From Saccharolobus shibatae B12 (GTDB taxonomy: Archaea; Thermoproteota; Thermoprotei_A; Sulfolobales; Sulfolobaceae), in assembly GCF_019175345.1 (NCBI RefSeq), contig NZ_CP077717.1:2451644-2515643 (forward strand): a stretch of DNA of 64,000 nt, in the 5' to 3' direction. Below the pieces are notes generated by a model. It did no database searches. It was not told the origin of the DNA and saw nothing but the letters and a program-made list of their open reading frames with translations. Positions 9,600 through 21,496 of this stretch are shown in pieces. The position numbers and the translations under genes are program-made. Each line of letters begins with the position of its first letter. Position 1 is the first letter of the stretch.

Positions 9600-12500
9600 T
9601 TATCCACCGTTATTAAGCCTCTTACTGGTAATTATGATCCTAAGAAGATCGAAGACGAAATAATTTCATTTTGGGAAGAGAATAAAATTTACAATAAATT
9701 AAAAGATATTGTAAATAAAAGAAGGGAAAAGTTTCTGTTTATAGATGGTCCTCCATATCCTTCAAGCCCTACTCCTCATATAGGGACCATTTGGAATAAG
9801 GTAATAAAGGACTGTATATTGCGCTATGAAAGATTACTAGGTAAAAAGGTTCATGACCAACCAGGATATGATACACATGGATTACCTATAGAAGTTGCAA
9901 CTGAAAGGCTACTTGGAATATCAAATAAGCAAGAGATTATAGATAAAATTGGAGTAGAGAATTTCATTAATAAATGCAAAGAGTTTGCGTTATCCAATGC
10001 GACTAAAATGACACAAAACTTTAAGGACGTTGGAGTCTTTATGGATTGGGAAAAGCCTTACTATACATTAGACCCTTCTTATATAAGCTCTTCATGGAGC
10101 GTAATTAAGAAAGCTTATGAAAAAGGGATGTTAGATAAGGGTACCGCAGTATTACATTGGTGTCCTAGATGTGAAACAACTCTATCAGATTATGAAGTGT
10201 CGGAGTATAGGGATTTAGAGGATCCTTCGATCTATGTTAAGTTTAAGATTAAAGGAGAGAAAAATAGATACCTATTAATATGGACTACTACACCATGGAC
10301 TATACCATCTAATGTTTTTGTAATGATAAATAAAGACTATGATTATGCTGATGTAGAGGTTAATGGTGAGGTACTAGTACTTGCAAAAGATCGTATACAG
10401 GCTGTTATGAAAGAGGCAAGTATAACTAATTATAAGGTACTCAGAACCTACAAAGGCAGTGAGTTAATAGGAGTAAAATACGAGCATCCCCTAAGAGATT
10501 TTGTTAGCGCACAAACTAAATTAGATGATTTTCATCAAGTTGCAGATGCTGGTAATGTAGTTACATTAACCGATGGTACTGGCCTCGTACATGCTGCCAC
10601 TGGACATGGTGAAGAAGACTTCTTGATAGGTCAAAAATATGGCTTTCCAGTAGTAATGTTCGTTAATGATAGGGGAGAATTTACTGAAGAAGGTGGGAAA
10701 TATAAAGGATTGAAAGTTAGAGACGCATCTAAGGTGATAATTAACGATCTGAAGTCGAAAAACGCTTTATTCTTCGAAGGGAAAATAGTTCACCGTTATC
10801 CAGTATGTTGGAGATGTAAGACTCCATTAGTACTTAGGGCTATTGATCAGTGGTTCATAAGAGTTACGAAAATAAAAGATGAAATGCTTAAGGAGATAGA
10901 GAATGTAAACTGGATTCCGGATTGGGGTAAATCCAGAATATCTAACATGGTTAAGGAGCTTAGAGATTGGGTTATAAGTAGGCAAAGGTTTTGGGGAACT
11001 CCTCTTCCTATATGGATTTGTGAAAAGTGCAATAATGTGATAGTAGTTGGAAGTAGAGAAGAATTAGAGAGTATAGCAATAGATTCAGTTCCTAACGATT
11101 TACATAGACCGTGGATAGATAGTGTAAGGGTAAAATGTAATAAGTGCGGTGGAGTTGCTAAGAGAATCGCTGATGTGGCAGACGTTTGGTTCGATAGTGG
11201 TGTGGCTTTCTTTGCTAGTTTAGGTAAAGATTGGCAAGAGAAGTGGAAGGAGTTAGGTCCAGTAGATCTAGTTCTAGAAGGTCATGATCAGTTAAGGGGT
11301 TGGTTCTTTAGTTTGCTTAGATCTGGGTTAATATTGCTAGATAAAGCCCCCTATGTTTCTGTATTAGTTCATGGATTTATGCTAGACGAACAAGGTAGAG
11401 AAATGCATAAGAGTCTAGGCAATTATGTCGAACCTTCTGTAGTAATTCAAAGGTATGGAAGGGATATATTACGTTTATGGCTTCTCAGAAACACTACATG
11501 GGAGGATGCGAGATTTTCATGGAGAGCGTTAGAGCTAACTAAAAGAGATTTGCAAATAATTTGGAACACGTACGTCTTTGCATCAATGTATATGAATTTG
11601 GATAATTTTGAACCCGTTAAGTATACTCTTAACGATATTATAAAATATACTAAGATAGAAGATTTATGGATACTATCGAGATTTAACTCAATGTTAAAGA
11701 AGGTAAATGAGTCAATGAAGAATTATAAGGTTCATGAAATGGCTAATTACTTGATAAACTTTCTAGTTGAGGATGTAAGCAGGTTTTACATAAGGTTAAT
11801 AAGAAAAAGAGCGTGGATTGAAGCTAACACTCAAGATAAGATAGCAATGTATTATATTCTCTATTTCGTATTAAAACAATGGATTATATTAGCATCTACT
11901 ATAATTCCGTTTATTTCAGAGAAAATTTATAAATCCTTTGTAGTTAATCCTAAGGAATCAGTATCAATGGAGTCTAGTATTAATTACGATGAGAGATTTA
12001 TCGATAATGAATTAGAAAGAGCTTTTGAGGTTGCCAGGGAAATAAACGAGGCGTCGTTAAACGCTAGAGCTAAGGCTGGAATAAAATTAAGATGGCCATT
12101 GGCTAAGGTTTATATTTTCGTAGAAGATGAGGATACGTTGGCTAAGGTTAATAGGATAAAAGATGTCTTGTTATCTCTGCTAAACGCTAAAGATATAGAA
12201 ATAAGTAAAATAGAAGGATTCAAAAGTTTCAGTAAATATAAGGTCGAGCCTAATAGGTCGATCATAGGTAAAGAGTATAAGAGTATGTCTCCTAAAATAT
12301 TGGATTATATTAGAAATAATAGCGATATAATAGCTATAGACATACTTAATAAAAAACAGCACGTTGCTAGAATAGATAATGTTGATGTAATACTTGATAC
12401 TTCGCACGTGATTATCTCAGAAGAGACTATTGAAGGTTATGTTTCATCTAAATTTGCTCAGGGTATAGTGGTCATAAGTAAGGAAATTTCCGAGAGTGAA

Positions 12501-12761
12501 GAGGAAGAGGGATTAGTTAGGGACATAATAAGGAGGATACAGTTCATGAGAAAACAACTAAAACTGAATGTTGTAGATTATATTGAGATTAGTATAAAGG
12601 CGCCAGAAGAAAGAGTAAAAACGATACAAAAATGGGAGGAATTTATTAAGAGTGAGACTAGGGGGAATAAGGTAATTTTAGGTGATCCTAAAGGAGATAT
12701 CATAATGGATTGGGATATAGAAGGAGAATCTTATATAATAGGGATAAAGAAGTCTACATGA
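9600..12761 (+). CDS. ileS: Isoleucyl-tRNA synthetase; start codon anomalous
   Basis: A class Ia synthetase of about 1050 residues that charges tRNA-Ile. The HIGH-type motif is PHIGT, the KMSKS-type motif is EMHKSLGN, the editing domain shows [10 protein letters not shown], and CxxC zinc pairs include CPRC, CWRC, CEKC and CNKC. The conserved N-terminus ([16 protein letters not shown]) is coded in frame from 9594, just after a stop at 9591. No ATG, GTG or TTG exists in this frame before TTG 9819, and starting there would delete the HIGH motif. I place the start at TTA 9600 because the SD GGTGAG lies five bases upstream. See the findings. Confidence 0.9.
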   Translation, partial: LSTVIKPLTGNYDPKKIEDEIISFWEENKIYNKLKDIVNKRREKFLFIDGPPYPSSPTPHIGTIWNKVIKDCILRYERLLGKKVHDQPGYDTHGLPIEVATERLLGISNKQEIIDKIGVENFINKCKEFALSNATKMTQNFKDVGVFMDWEKPYYTLDPSYISSSWSVIKKAYEKGMLDKGTAVLHWCPRCETTLSDYEVSEYRDLEDPSIYVKFKIKGEKNRYLLIWTTTPWTIPSNVFVMINKDYDYADVEVNGEVLVLAKDRIQAVMKEASITNYKVLRTYKGSELIGVKYEHPLRDFVSAQTKLDDFHQVADAGNVVTLTDGTGLVHAATGHGEEDFLIGQKYGFPVVMFVNDRGEFTEEGGKYKGLKVRDASKVIINDLKSKNALFFEGKIVHRYPVCWRCKTPLVLRAIDQWFIRVTKIKDEMLKEIENVNWIPDWGKSRISNMVKELRDWVISRQRFWGTPLPIWICEKCNNVIVVGSREELESIAIDSVPNDLHRPWIDSVRVKCNKCGGVAKRIADVADVWFDSGVAFFASLGKDWQEKWKELGPVDLVLEGHDQLRGWFFSLLRSGLILLDKAPYVSVLVHGFMLDEQGREMHKSLGNYVEPSVVIQRYGRDILRLWLLRNTTWEDARFSWRALELTKRDLQIIWNTYVFASMYMNLDNFEPVKYTLNDIIKYTKIEDLWILSRFNSMLKKVNESMKNYKVHEMANYLINFLVEDVSRFYIRLIRKRAWIEANTQDKIAMYYILYFVLKQWIILASTIIPFISEKIYKSFVVNPKESVSMESSINYDERFIDNELERAFEVAREINEASLNARAKAGIKLRWPLAKVYIFVEDEDTLAKVNRIKDVLLSLLNAKDIEISKIEGFKSFSKYKVEPNRSIIGKEYKSMSPKILDYIRNNSDIIAIDILNKKQHVARIDNVDVILDTSHVIISEETIEGYVSSKFAQGIVVISKEISESEEEEGLVRDIIRRIQFMRKQLKLNVVDYIEISIKAPEERVKTIQKWEEFIKSETRGNKVILGDPKGDIIMDWDIEGESYIIGIKKST

Positions 12762-13507
12762 TGTTTCCTTTTCCACGCTATAAGCCCTTAAATGTTGCTC
12801 TTTTTTTGTCTATATTTGATATTGAAAATTCTCTTCTTGAAATTACGTTAAAACTTTCATTTATACTTAGAGTCACAAATACGTTTAGAGTCAATAAAAT
12901 TTACTGGATAACAGATTCCGTAAATTCTGCTAAATTAGAAAAAATAATTAAAGATCTTACAAAATATGCTCTTTTACCTCCGTATCTTAAAAAATATGTT
13001 CCTATAAGTCGTAATTTAAAGAAAGTTGGTTTAATGAGCCCCCTGGCAATACCATATCACCTTATTTTTAAACAAGTTGTTGAAGGCGAGATAAGATTAG
13101 GCTTTAAGGGTGATTTCGGTTTAAAAAAGAGAATAAATTCATCATCAAAGTCCATTCTGATTACTGACTCCCTAAAAGTTGGTTATATCGATTATAGTGG
13201 TTTCTATTATAGCGGAGTTAAAAACGAGTTTGTAGACTTTAACAAGATACTCAACTTTGACAATCTTATAATTGCCAGTAGGAATGGAAAAAATCCCTTA
13301 AAAGCAAAGGAAGAGTTGGCCAACTTGTACAGTAAATATGGCCTTACTTTGCTTATTGGACCACCAGCTGGAAATCTATTACAAAGGTTAGGTAAACAAT
13401 ATTTGGATAAGTCATATAACTTCGTTATTAAACAAGGAGTTTTAGATATAAGGGCAGAAGAGGCATTGGCTTATTCTCTGTCTATTCTAAACCTTCTGTT
13501 AAGTTAG
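12758..13507 (+). CDS. SPOUT-family RNA methyltransferase-like protein
   Basis: 249 residues starting at an ATG that overlaps the ileS stop (ATGATG). The middle part (about residues 60-125) looks like the inserted RNA-binding region of the DUF171/C9orf114 SPOUT group. [10 protein letters not shown] near 200 and the final helix fit the knotted SAM-binding fold. Archaeal members commonly sit directly before the uL3 gene, as here, suggesting a role in rRNA modification or ribosome assembly. The RNA target is unknown. Confidence 0.7.
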   Translation: MMFPFPRYKPLNVALFLSIFDIENSLLEITLKLSFILRVTNTFRVNKIYWITDSVNSAKLEKIIKDLTKYALLPPYLKKYVPISRNLKKVGLMSPLAIPYHLIFKQVVEGEIRLGFKGDFGLKKRINSSSKSILITDSLKVGYIDYSGFYYSGVKNEFVDFNKILNFDNLIIASRNGKNPLKAKEELANLYSKYGLTLLIGPPAGNLLQRLGKQYLDKSYNFVIKQGVLDIRAEEALAYSLSILNLLLS

Positions 13508-13551
13508 ATTTATAATGCTTGAGTGATAGGTGAAATAGCAATTAGCGGGGA
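13507..13551 (+). promoter_or_regulatory. Promoter and SD of the S10/spc ribosomal operon
   Basis: GATTTATAATG at 13507-13517 is a good TATA box, predicting a start near 13538 and a leader of about 20 bases. GGGGAT at 13547-13552 is a possible SD for the uL3 ATG. No other obvious TATA box lies between genes until the rnp1 region, so this promoter may drive the whole cluster. Confidence 0.5.
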
Positions 13552-13557
13552 TTAAGA

Positions 13558-14613
<1,056 letters not shown>

Positions 14614-14619
14614 AAATAA

Positions 14620-15423
14620 ATGTATTTAGAACCAGTTAAGAAAAAATCTGTGATTTTAGATAAAGATGGAAATAAGGTAAAAGAGGTAGAGTTACCTTTC
14701 ATTTTTTCGTTTCCGGTAAGAAAAGATATAATAAGAAGAGTATTTTTAGCAGAGTTTACACATTCTCTGCAACCAAAAGGCAGAGATCCTATGGCAGGCA
14801 AAAGAACGTCAGCTGAGAGTTTTGGAATAAATCTAGGTATGGCCAGAGTTCCTAGAGTTAAAAACTCTGGAGAAGCTGCCTTAGCACCTAATACCGTAGG
14901 TGGTAGGTTAACATTTCCGCCTTCGGTAGACAAAAAGCTTGTAGAAGAGGTGAACGATAAGGAGAAACAATTGGCAGTAATTAGTGCGTTAAGCGCTACA
15001 GCAGACACAGTTTTCGTTAAGGCTAGGGGACATGTATTTAAAGATTCAGTAAGTTTTCCTATAGTAGTATCTGATGATATTGTTAGTCTAAAAACTGCAA
15101 GCGAGGTTGAAGAATTTTTAGAGAAGATAGGTGTTTATGATGATGTAAAGAGAGTAAAAGAGAGGATTAGGATAAGGGCTGGAAAGGGTAAAATGAGAGG
15201 TAGAAAATATAAGGAACCAATAGGCCCACTAATAATAGTACACGACAGTAATTCTCCAATAGTTAAGGCAGCACGAAACATAGCTGGAGTTGACGTAGTT
15301 AACGCTAAAGATGTAAGCGTTATTCATCTGGCTCCAGGTGCGCACCCCGGCAGGCTTACTATTTATACTGAAAATAGCATAAAGATTTTAGATGAGCGAT
15401 TGAGTAAGAGGTTGGTGAGTTAG
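14620..15423 (+). CDS. rpl4: Ribosomal protein uL4
   Basis: 267 residues of archaeal/eukaryotic L4 type. The tunnel-lining loop region contains [18 protein letters not shown] near residues 49-66 and later [11 protein letters not shown] near 188. It binds 23S rRNA and lines the peptide exit tunnel. It is followed by uL23 after a single base. Confidence 0.97.
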   Translation: MYLEPVKKKSVILDKDGNKVKEVELPFIFSFPVRKDIIRRVFLAEFTHSLQPKGRDPMAGKRTSAESFGINLGMARVPRVKNSGEAALAPNTVGGRLTFPPSVDKKLVEEVNDKEKQLAVISALSATADTVFVKARGHVFKDSVSFPIVVSDDIVSLKTASEVEEFLEKIGVYDDVKRVKERIRIRAGKGKMRGRKYKEPIGPLIIVHDSNSPIVKAARNIAGVDVVNAKDVSVIHLAPGAHPGRLTIYTENSIKILDERLSKRLVS

Positions 15424-15424
15424 A

Positions 15425-15670
15425 ATGATTCAAATGGCTTTAGCTACAGAGAAAGCATTAAAACTTATTGAGTCCTATAATACACTTACATTAATAGTAG
15501 ATAAGAATGATACAAGGGATGACATTAAGAAATCTGTTGAAAGATTATTTGGTGTTAAGGTGGTAAAAGTTAACGTGGTTATAACATCTCAAGGTTACAA
15601 GAAGGCATATGTAAAATTAGACCCAACATATAAAGCAAGTGATATAGCCCATAGATTGGGCATTTTGTGA
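15425..15670 (+). CDS. rpl23: Ribosomal protein uL23
   Basis: 81 residues. The SD GGTGAG just upstream lies five bases before the ATG at 15425, which supports this start over the internal ATG at 15434. The protein sits at the tunnel exit and is the docking point for SRP and other exit-site factors. KAYVKL and the ending AHRLGIL are family features. Confidence 0.96.
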   Translation: MIQMALATEKALKLIESYNTLTLIVDKNDTRDDIKKSVERLFGVKVVKVNVVITSQGYKKAYVKLDPTYKASDIAHRLGIL

Positions 15671-15681
15671 GGTGATATAGA

Positions 15682-16398
15682 ATGGGTAAGAATTTATTAC
15701 AGCAGAGGGCGGGAAAAGGTTCTCCAACTTTTAGGAGTCCAAGTTGGCTACGAATAGGTAAGGTAAGGTATCCCAACATTTTTGGACATCTTGTAGGCAA
15801 GGTAATAGACATAGTGCATAATCCAGGGATGAATGCGCCTGTTGCTATCATAAAATTAGAGAACGGAACCAGGTTTTTAACGCAAGCAATTCAAGGTTTG
15901 GTTATTAACCAGAAGATCGAATTCGGTAAAGGATCTCCAATAGCTAATGGTAATGTTATAGAGATAGGTGATGCGCCAGAAGGTACAGTAGTATGTAATG
16001 TTGAAGAAAATTTTGGAGACGGAGGCAAATACGCTAGAAGTGCTGGTTCATATGCAGTAGTAGTAGGCAAGAGCGGTGATAAGGTGTTAATTAAATTACC
16101 TTCAGATAAGATAAAAGCAGTTTCAAATAAGGCTAGAGCTACCGTTGGTGTAGTGGCTGGTGGTGGAGTTATAGAAAAACCACTATTGAAAGCTGGAGCT
16201 AATTATTGGAAGTATAAAGTAAAGGCTAAGAAATGGCCTATTGTAAGGGGTGTTGCAATGAATGTAGTCGATCATCCTCATGGTGGTGGACTACATCAGA
16301 GTGTAAGCAGACCTTCTACGGTATCTAGAAATGCTCCTCCAGGTAGAAAAGTTGGTCATATTGCGGCAAGGAGAACAGGAAGGAAGGAGGGTAAGTGA
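15682..16398 (+). CDS. rpl2: Ribosomal protein uL2
   Basis: 238 residues. The universally conserved VDHPHGGG segment (from [16 protein letters not shown]) near residue 196 is the loop essential for peptidyl transferase activity. [19 protein letters not shown] at the N-terminus is archaeal type. An SD, GGTGAT, lies before the ATG. Confidence 0.98.
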   Translation: MGKNLLQQRAGKGSPTFRSPSWLRIGKVRYPNIFGHLVGKVIDIVHNPGMNAPVAIIKLENGTRFLTQAIQGLVINQKIEFGKGSPIANGNVIEIGDAPEGTVVCNVEENFGDGGKYARSAGSYAVVVGKSGDKVLIKLPSDKIKAVSNKARATVGVVAGGGVIEKPLLKAGANYWKYKVKAKKWPIVRGVAMNVVDHPHGGGLHQSVSRPSTVSRNAPPGRKVGHIAARRTGRKEGK

Positions 16399-16432
16399 AT
16401 TTTATAAATGAAAAGGAAATAGGTGAAACTAG

Positions 16433-16855
16433 ATGTCATTAGAAATACCACCTGAATGGAAGAACTTTAAATACAGAGGTAAGAGTATAGATGAGTTACT
16501 AAATATGCCAATGGATGAGTTTATTAAGTTACTACCTTCAAGGCAACGAAGATCATTAAAACGTGGATTTACTGATGCACAAAGGCATTTGCTGGAAAAA
16601 GTAAGGAAATATAGAAGAGAAGGAAAGGTTAATAAGACCATAAAGACGCATGTCAGAAACTTAGTTATATTGCCAGAGCTGATTGGTCTTAAGATGGCTG
16701 TCTATAATGGAAAGGAATTTGTTGAATTTACAGTTACGCCAGAAATGATAGGTCATTACTTGGGAGAGTATTCAATAACCACTAAGAAGGTTGAACATGG
16801 AGAACCAGGATTAAAGGCTACAAGGTCAAGTTTATTCTTAGCAATGAAAGGATGA
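16433..16855 (+). CDS. rps19: Ribosomal protein uS19
   Basis: 140 residues. [18 protein letters not shown] and the C-terminal [19 protein letters not shown] are typical of archaeal S19 in the small-subunit head. GGTGAAACTAG precedes the ATG, giving an SD at the usual spacing. uL22 follows after 6 bases. Confidence 0.97.
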   Translation: MSLEIPPEWKNFKYRGKSIDELLNMPMDEFIKLLPSRQRRSLKRGFTDAQRHLLEKVRKYRREGKVNKTIKTHVRNLVILPELIGLKMAVYNGKEFVEFTVTPEMIGHYLGEYSITTKKVEHGEPGLKATRSSLFLAMKG

Positions 16856-16861
16856 TCAGCT

Positions 16862-17335
16862 ATGGCAAGTTGGAATTATCCTCAATTAAATCTTGATGAG
16901 TTGAAAATTGCAAAAGCTGTGATAAGAGATGTTCCTGCATCCATAAGAGATCTTTATAATGTTTGCAAAGCTATTAGAGGAATGTATCTTAATGATGCGA
17001 AAGATTTTCTAAACAGAGTTTTAGAAGAAAAGGAAGCCCTACCATTTTGGAGATATAATAAGGGTGCATCACATAAAGCTAATATATCTGCTAAATGGAA
17101 AATAAAGGCTGGTAGATATCCAAAGAAAGCTATAAGGCAAGTGTTAAAGTTGTTAGAAAACGCTGAGGCTAATGCAACTAATAAAGGGCTGGATGTCGAT
17201 AAATTAATTATAAGGCATATAGCTGCCCACAAGGGTATAACATTAGAAAGATATATGCCCAGAGCATTTGGGAGGGCTACTGCAAAGTACAGAAGGACAT
17301 CTAATGTAGAGGTAATCTTAGAGGAGGTGGAGTAA
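16862..17335 (+). CDS. rpl22: Ribosomal protein uL22
   Basis: 157 residues. The extended beta hairpin of the exit tunnel is recognisable in [18 protein letters not shown]. The last codons (Glu-Glu-Val-Glu) are spelled GAGGAGGTGGAG and also form the SD of the following uS3 gene, so this C-terminus is under a second constraint. Confidence 0.97.
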   Translation: MASWNYPQLNLDELKIAKAVIRDVPASIRDLYNVCKAIRGMYLNDAKDFLNRVLEEKEALPFWRYNKGASHKANISAKWKIKAGRYPKKAIRQVLKLLENAEANATNKGLDVDKLIIRHIAAHKGITLERYMPRAFGRATAKYRRTSNVEVILEEVE

Positions 17336-17339
17336 GATA
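17321..17339 (+). promoter_or_regulatory. Strong SD followed by an ATA start codon for uS3
   Basis: GAGGAGGTGG at 17321-17330, coded within the end of uL22, is one of the best SD matches in the window. It is followed by AGTAAG and then ATA at 17337-17339, in frame with the conserved N-terminus of uS3. The frame has a stop at 17319, so no upstream start exists. Confidence 0.75.
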
Positions 17340-18026
17340 CCAAACATCAAGAGATATTTCCTTGAGAAGTCTATAGTGAAAGTCAAGATTGATGAGTATC
17401 TAGCTAAGCAATACTATAATGCTGAGTATGCAGGAGTAGAAGTATTGAAGACTCCAATTGGAACTAGAGTTATAATATATGCAGGAAGACCTTCAATGAT
17501 AATAGGAAGGGGTGGAAGAAATATAAAACAGCTTGCACAAATCTTCGAAAAAGTTTTTGGTTTAGAGAATCCACAAATTACAATAACGAATGTGGAGAAC
17601 CCGGAGCTCAATGCTAGAGTAATGGCATTTAGGTTGGCGATAGCTTTAGAAAAGGGATATCACTTTAGGAGAGCCGCTTTCATATCAATGAGAAGAATTA
17701 TGAATGCCGGTGCATTAGGTGCGGAAATAATAATAAGCGGCAAGCTTACTACGGAGAGGGCAAGATATGAGAAGTTAAAGGAGGGTATTGTGTATAAGAG
17801 CGGGCAACAATTAGAGAAGATGATAGATAGGGCAATTGCTATAGCGATGTTAAAGCCTGGAATATTTGGTGTCGAGGTAGTTATAACTAAACCACTGAAG
17901 ATTGAAGATAAAATCAGTTTGAAAGAGTCTCCTTCCGTTCCTCAAGAGGTATCAGTAACTAATGTAACTTTTATTGAAGAATCCTCACAAAAGAGTGAGG
18001 AGAAAGGTGAGGGTGAGAAAGAATGA
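17337..18026 (+). CDS. rps3: Ribosomal protein uS3, apparent AUA start
   Basis: 229 residues if read from ATA at 17337, giving (M)[20 protein letters not shown], the conserved start of archaeal S3. The KH domain shows [14 protein letters not shown] near residues 58-71. The C-terminal tail is acidic and Ser/Glu rich. The first usual start codon, GTG at 17376, would remove 13 conserved residues and has only a weak SD, whereas ATA has a strong one six bases upstream. The stop overlaps the uL29 start. Confidence 0.93.
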   Translation: MPNIKRYFLEKSIVKVKIDEYLAKQYYNAEYAGVEVLKTPIGTRVIIYAGRPSMIIGRGGRNIKQLAQIFEKVFGLENPQITITNVENPELNARVMAFRLAIALEKGYHFRRAAFISMRRIMNAGALGAEIIISGKLTTERARYEKLKEGIVYKSGQQLEKMIDRAIAIAMLKPGIFGVEVVITKPLKIEDKISLKESPSVPQEVSVTNVTFIEESSQKSEEKGEGEKE

Positions 18027-18250
18027 CGGTAGATCTTGAAGAGTTAAGGAAAATGGAAAAAGGAGAGTTGTTAAAAAAGGTGGATGAGCTAAGATTGGAA
18101 TTAATGAAACTTAGAGTGCAAGCTAGAATGGGAACTTTAAAGAACACTGCAAGCATTAGAAACACAAGAAAAGACATAGCAAGAATATTAACAGTTTTAA
18201 GTGAAAAGAAGAGAGAAGGTAAAGGAAAAGCAAAAGTGGAGAATAAATAA
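18023..18250 (+). CDS. rpl29: Ribosomal protein uL29
   Basis: 75 residues forming two antiparallel helices, with [15 protein letters not shown] and the [14 protein letters not shown] signature. It lies at the tunnel exit beside uL23. The ATG overlaps the end of uS3 by 4 bases. Confidence 0.96.
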   Translation: MTVDLEELRKMEKGELLKKVDELRLELMKLRVQARMGTLKNTASIRNTRKDIARILTVLSEKKREGKGKAKVENK

Positions 18251-18263
18251 TTTTATATGTTTT

Positions 18264-18503
18264 ATGATTTTGGATTATATTAATTCTAAAATAAGGATTT
18301 TATGGTACACGGATCCTTCTCTAATTTCTAGAGAAGGTCTTATTTTACTAGAGACAGAAAAAACATTTTTGATTAGGTTAAAGGGGAAAAACAAGGTTAT
18401 AAGGATATTTAAAGCTCATGGTATATTTGAGATAACTTTTAAAGGTAAGTCTTTTATAATAGCTGGCTATAAGCTGGTAAGAAAACCTTGGAGAAGAATT
18501 TAG
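18264..18503 (+). CDS. rnp1: RNase P protein component 1 (Rpp29/Pop4)
   Basis: 79 residues from the ATG at 18264. Upstream in-frame codons overlap uL29 and look unlike the family. The small Sm-like barrel shows GLILLETEKTFLIRL and IFEITFKGKSFIIAGYKL. It is a protein subunit of archaeal RNase P, which trims 5' ends of tRNA precursors. A gene for this subunit between uL29 and uS17 is usual in archaea. Confidence 0.92.
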   Translation: MILDYINSKIRILWYTDPSLISREGLILLETEKTFLIRLKGKNKVIRIFKAHGIFEITFKGKSFIIAGYKLVRKPWRRI

Positions 18504-18512
18504 GTGAGCTAG

Positions 18513-18857
18513 ATGGGATCTAAGGGGAAGATAGTAAAGGACCCGGGGATACCTAATGTTGTTATTCCCGAGAAGGCATGCGAAGATGAAGATTGCCCTT
18601 ATCATGGATCATTGAGAGTTAGGGGTATGACACTGGAAGGAGTCATTGTAAAGTATAAAGGTACTAAAGCTGCACTTATAGAAAGGCAATACTTATACTA
18701 TGACTCGAAATATAAGAGATATGAAAGGAGAAGGAGTAGGATACATGCTCATGTACCACCGTGTGTTAATGTTAGAGAGGGAGATAAAGTTATAATTGGC
18801 GAATGTAGACCTCTTTCTAAATCTATAAGTTTTGTGGTATTAAGCAAGGTGAGTTAA
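18513..18857 (+). CDS. rps17: Ribosomal protein uS17
   Basis: 114 residues with an archaeal N-terminal extension containing [10 protein letters not shown], then the OB-fold core with [16 protein letters not shown] and [20 protein letters not shown]. An SD, AGGTGAG, precedes the ATG. uL14 follows after one base. Confidence 0.97.
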   Translation: MGSKGKIVKDPGIPNVVIPEKACEDEDCPYHGSLRVRGMTLEGVIVKYKGTKAALIERQYLYYDSKYKRYERRRSRIHAHVPPCVNVREGDKVIIGECRPLSKSISFVVLSKVS

Positions 18858-18858
18858 A

Positions 18859-19275
18859 GTGTCAGAAAAGATTCAAGTTTTAGGATCCAGAAAAGGTTTA
18901 ACGCCAGGTCTACAGCATTATTCAGTAGTTAACGTTGCTGATAATAGTGGAGCAAAAGAAGCTATGATAATTGGAGTGTATGGTTATAGAGGTGTTCTGA
19001 GAAGAGTTCCATTTGCCAATATTGCCGATATGGTTATGGTCTCAGTTAAGAGAGGAACACCAGAGGTTAGAAAACAGAAATTTAGGGCAGTAATAGTGAG
19101 ACAAAGAATGCCATATAGAAGATCAGATGGTACTTGGATCTCCTTTGAAGATAATGCAGTAGTGATAATAAACCCAGACGGAACACCAAAAGGTACTGAA
19201 GTTAGGGGTCCAATAGCAAGAGAAGCAGCTGAAAGATGGCCAAAAATAGCAAGTCTTGCTACATTGGTGGTGTAG
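18859..19275 (+). CDS. rpl14: Ribosomal protein uL14
   Basis: 138 residues from a GTG, with the SD AGGTGAG six bases upstream. [18 protein letters not shown] and the ending [18 protein letters not shown] identify it. It sits at the subunit interface and is the docking site for the archaeal anti-association factor aIF6. Confidence 0.97.
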   Translation: MSEKIQVLGSRKGLTPGLQHYSVVNVADNSGAKEAMIIGVYGYRGVLRRVPFANIADMVMVSVKRGTPEVRKQKFRAVIVRQRMPYRRSDGTWISFEDNAVVIINPDGTPKGTEVRGPIAREAAERWPKIASLATLVV

Positions 19276-19280
19276 GAAAT

Positions 19281-19640
19281 ATGGTATCTCTTAAACCTTC
19301 TAAACAGAGGAAATTATTATACACTTTACCATTACATCAAAGGAAGAAGTTGTTGATTGCTAAAGTCTCTGATGAGATTGCCTCTCAATATGGTATAAAA
19401 CGTATTAGAGTGAGAAAAGGTGATACTGTTAGGGTAATGCGGGGAAGTCATAGTGGAAAGGAAGGGAAGGTAACTGAAATTAATACTAGGACTGGAAGAT
19501 TAGCAATAGAAGGGATAACGAGGAAAAAAGCTGATGGAACACCAGTATATGTGTGGATTCACGCATCTAAAGTAATGATAACTAAGTTAGATCTGAGTGA
19601 TCCAAGAAGGAGAGAAAAGTTAGAAAAATCTAAGAAGTGA
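19281..19640 (+). CDS. rpl24: Ribosomal protein uL24
   Basis: 119 residues from the ATG at 19281. The KOW motif region reads RKGDTVRVMRGSHSGKEGKV near residues 46-65. An earlier in-frame ATG at 19236 lies inside uL14 and is rejected because 19281 gives the typical N-terminus (MVSLKPSKQRK). It binds 23S rRNA early in assembly. Confidence 0.95.
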   Translation: MVSLKPSKQRKLLYTLPLHQRKKLLIAKVSDEIASQYGIKRIRVRKGDTVRVMRGSHSGKEGKVTEINTRTGRLAIEGITRKKADGTPVYVWIHASKVMITKLDLSDPRRREKLEKSKK

Positions 19641-19646
19641 TGAAAA

Positions 19647-20366
19647 ATGGCGCATATAACAAGATTTGAAACACCTTGGTTTTTAGTAATAAGCAAAAAA
19701 CAATATAAGTGGACGGTTAGACCTAATGCTGGACCTCACCCTATAGGGAAAAGTATACCTTTGGCTGTTGTAATTAGGGATTATCTTAAACTTGCGGGAA
19801 CGGTAAGAGAGGCTAAGCATATAATATTTAACGGTAAAGTTTTAGTCGATGGCAAGGTAAGGAAAGACTATAAATACCCTGTTGGACTTATGGACATTGT
19901 TTCAATTCCCTCCGCTGATCTATATTTTAGAGTTCATCCTGATAACGTTAGGTTTATGAGGTTATCCAAGATATCCGCAGATGAGGCTCATTATAAGTAC
20001 GTTAGGATCATGAATAAAACTACAATAAAGGGAGGAGGTATTCAGCTTAATTTAGAGGATGGAAGAAATATCCTAGTCGATAAAGAAACTGCAAAGAATT
20101 TCAAAACGCTTATGACATTAAAGATTGAGTTACCAAGCCAAAATATAGTGGATTCATTCACTATCTCTGAAGGCTCATATGCAATCTTTGTAGGCGGTAA
20201 GAACGTCGGTATTCACGGTGTTGTTAAAAATATAAATTTGAGTAAGTTTAAGTCTAGAAAATATAGTGTGATAACACTAGAAAGCAAAGGTGGTAATACT
20301 TATCAGACTAATCTCATGAATGTGATGAGTATAGGTAGGGAAAAACCTGATATGAGAGTTGATTAA
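19647..20366 (+). CDS. rps4e: Ribosomal protein eS4
   Basis: 239 residues. The S4-like RNA-binding segment is followed by a KOW-type domain ([19 protein letters not shown]). It starts [20 protein letters not shown]. It is specific to archaea and eukaryotes and sits in its usual place between uL24 and uL5. Confidence 0.97.
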   Translation: MAHITRFETPWFLVISKKQYKWTVRPNAGPHPIGKSIPLAVVIRDYLKLAGTVREAKHIIFNGKVLVDGKVRKDYKYPVGLMDIVSIPSADLYFRVHPDNVRFMRLSKISADEAHYKYVRIMNKTTIKGGGIQLNLEDGRNILVDKETAKNFKTLMTLKIELPSQNIVDSFTISEGSYAIFVGGKNVGIHGVVKNINLSKFKSRKYSVITLESKGGNTYQTNLMNVMSIGREKPDMRVD

Positions 20367-20367
20367 A

Positions 20368-20907
20368 ATGACAGAGTCTACTTTATCTGTTAATCAAAAT
20401 CCAATGAGGAAAGTTAAGTTAGCCAAGGTTACTGTTAATATAGGACTTGGTGAATCTGGAGATAGGTTACAGAAAGCTTATCAACTTTTACAAGAGTTAA
20501 CTGGAGCTAAACCAGTATATACTATTTCCAAGAAAACTATAAGGGAGTTTGGAATTAGAAAAGGTCAAGAAATTGGAGTTAAGGTGACCTTAAGGGGTAC
20601 TCAAGCTGAGGGATTCTTAAGAAAGGTTTTAGAAGCTATAGGATATAGATTAAAGAAAAGTAGTTTTGATGAATATGGTAACATATCTTTTGGGATTGCG
20701 GAACATGTGATCTTACCAGGTGCAAGATATGATCCAGAAATAGGTATATTCGGCATGGATATAGCTATCACTCTCGAGAGAGCTGGCTATAGAATTTCGA
20801 GACGAAGAAGAAAAAAGACTAGAATTCCAAGGAGGCATAGGGTTACGAAGGAAGAAGCTATGGAATTTTTAAGAAATAATTTTAATGTACAGTTGATAGA
20901 AGGGTGA
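20368..20907 (+). CDS. rpl5: Ribosomal protein uL5
   Basis: 179 residues from the ATG at 20368, one base after eS4. A TTG three codons earlier (20359) would overlap eS4 and adds nothing conserved. [18 protein letters not shown] and [19 protein letters not shown] are family motifs. It binds 5S rRNA and contacts the P-site tRNA. Confidence 0.96.
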   Translation: MTESTLSVNQNPMRKVKLAKVTVNIGLGESGDRLQKAYQLLQELTGAKPVYTISKKTIREFGIRKGQEIGVKVTLRGTQAEGFLRKVLEAIGYRLKKSSFDEYGNISFGIAEHVILPGARYDPEIGIFGMDIAITLERAGYRISRRRRKKTRIPRRHRVTKEEAMEFLRNNFNVQLIEG

Positions 20908-20912
20908 ATGAA

Positions 20913-21077
20913 ATGGGAAAATACAAGCCTCCAGCCGAGAGAAAATATGGTAAAGGAGTTCAAGCTTGCCAGAGATGTGGAAGTAGGGATTCTGTAATTC
21001 AAAAATATGGGATTTATTTATGTAGACAATGTTTTAGAGAAGTCGCGTATGAGTTAGGGTTTAGGAAGTATTGGTGA
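20913..21077 (+). CDS. rps14: Ribosomal protein uS14, zinc-binding type
   Basis: A 54-residue ORF beginning MGKYKPPAERKYGKG and ending GFRKYW. Two CxxC pairs (CQRC and CRQC) form the C4 zinc site of the short archaeal S14. It lies between uL5 and uS8, its expected place. A GGGTGAATGAA stretch before the ATG provides the SD. An out-of-frame ATG at 20908 leads nowhere. Confidence 0.95.
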   Translation: MGKYKPPAERKYGKGVQACQRCGSRDSVIQKYGIYLCRQCFREVAYELGFRKYW

Positions 21078-21083
21078 TAGGTT

Positions 21084-21485
21084 ATGGTATTCGTAAATCC
21101 GTTGGCAAATGCGTTAACGTCTATCTACAACAATGAGATGAGAAGGAATAAACAAGCTATTATAATGCCAGCGTCTAAATTGGTAATAAATGTTTTAAGA
21201 GTTATGCAGAAGGAGGGTTATGTAGGAGAATTTGAGTATATTGATGATGGTAGATGGGGCAAGATTACAGTACAGTTGTTAGGAAGAGTTAACAAGTGTG
21301 GACCAATAACTCCACGATATCCTCTTAGTTATAGACAGATGATTGCATTACCAGATTATATCAGGCGTTACTTACCATCAAAAGAGATTGGTATAATTAT
21401 TGTTTCGACATCTAAAGGAGTAATGTCTCATAAAGAAGCAGCTAGAATGCGACTAGGAGGAGTAGCATTGGGATATGTATATTGA
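21084..21485 (+). CDS. rps8: Ribosomal protein uS8
   Basis: 133 residues. It begins [19 protein letters not shown] and ends in the [19 protein letters not shown] motif that binds the central domain of 16S rRNA. GGTGATAGGTT upstream gives an SD. Confidence 0.97.
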   Translation: MVFVNPLANALTSIYNNEMRRNKQAIIMPASKLVINVLRVMQKEGYVGEFEYIDDGRWGKITVQLLGRVNKCGPITPRYPLSYRQMIALPDYIRRYLPSKEIGIIIVSTSKGVMSHKEAARMRLGGVALGYVY

Positions 21486-21496
21486 GGTGATTTTTA

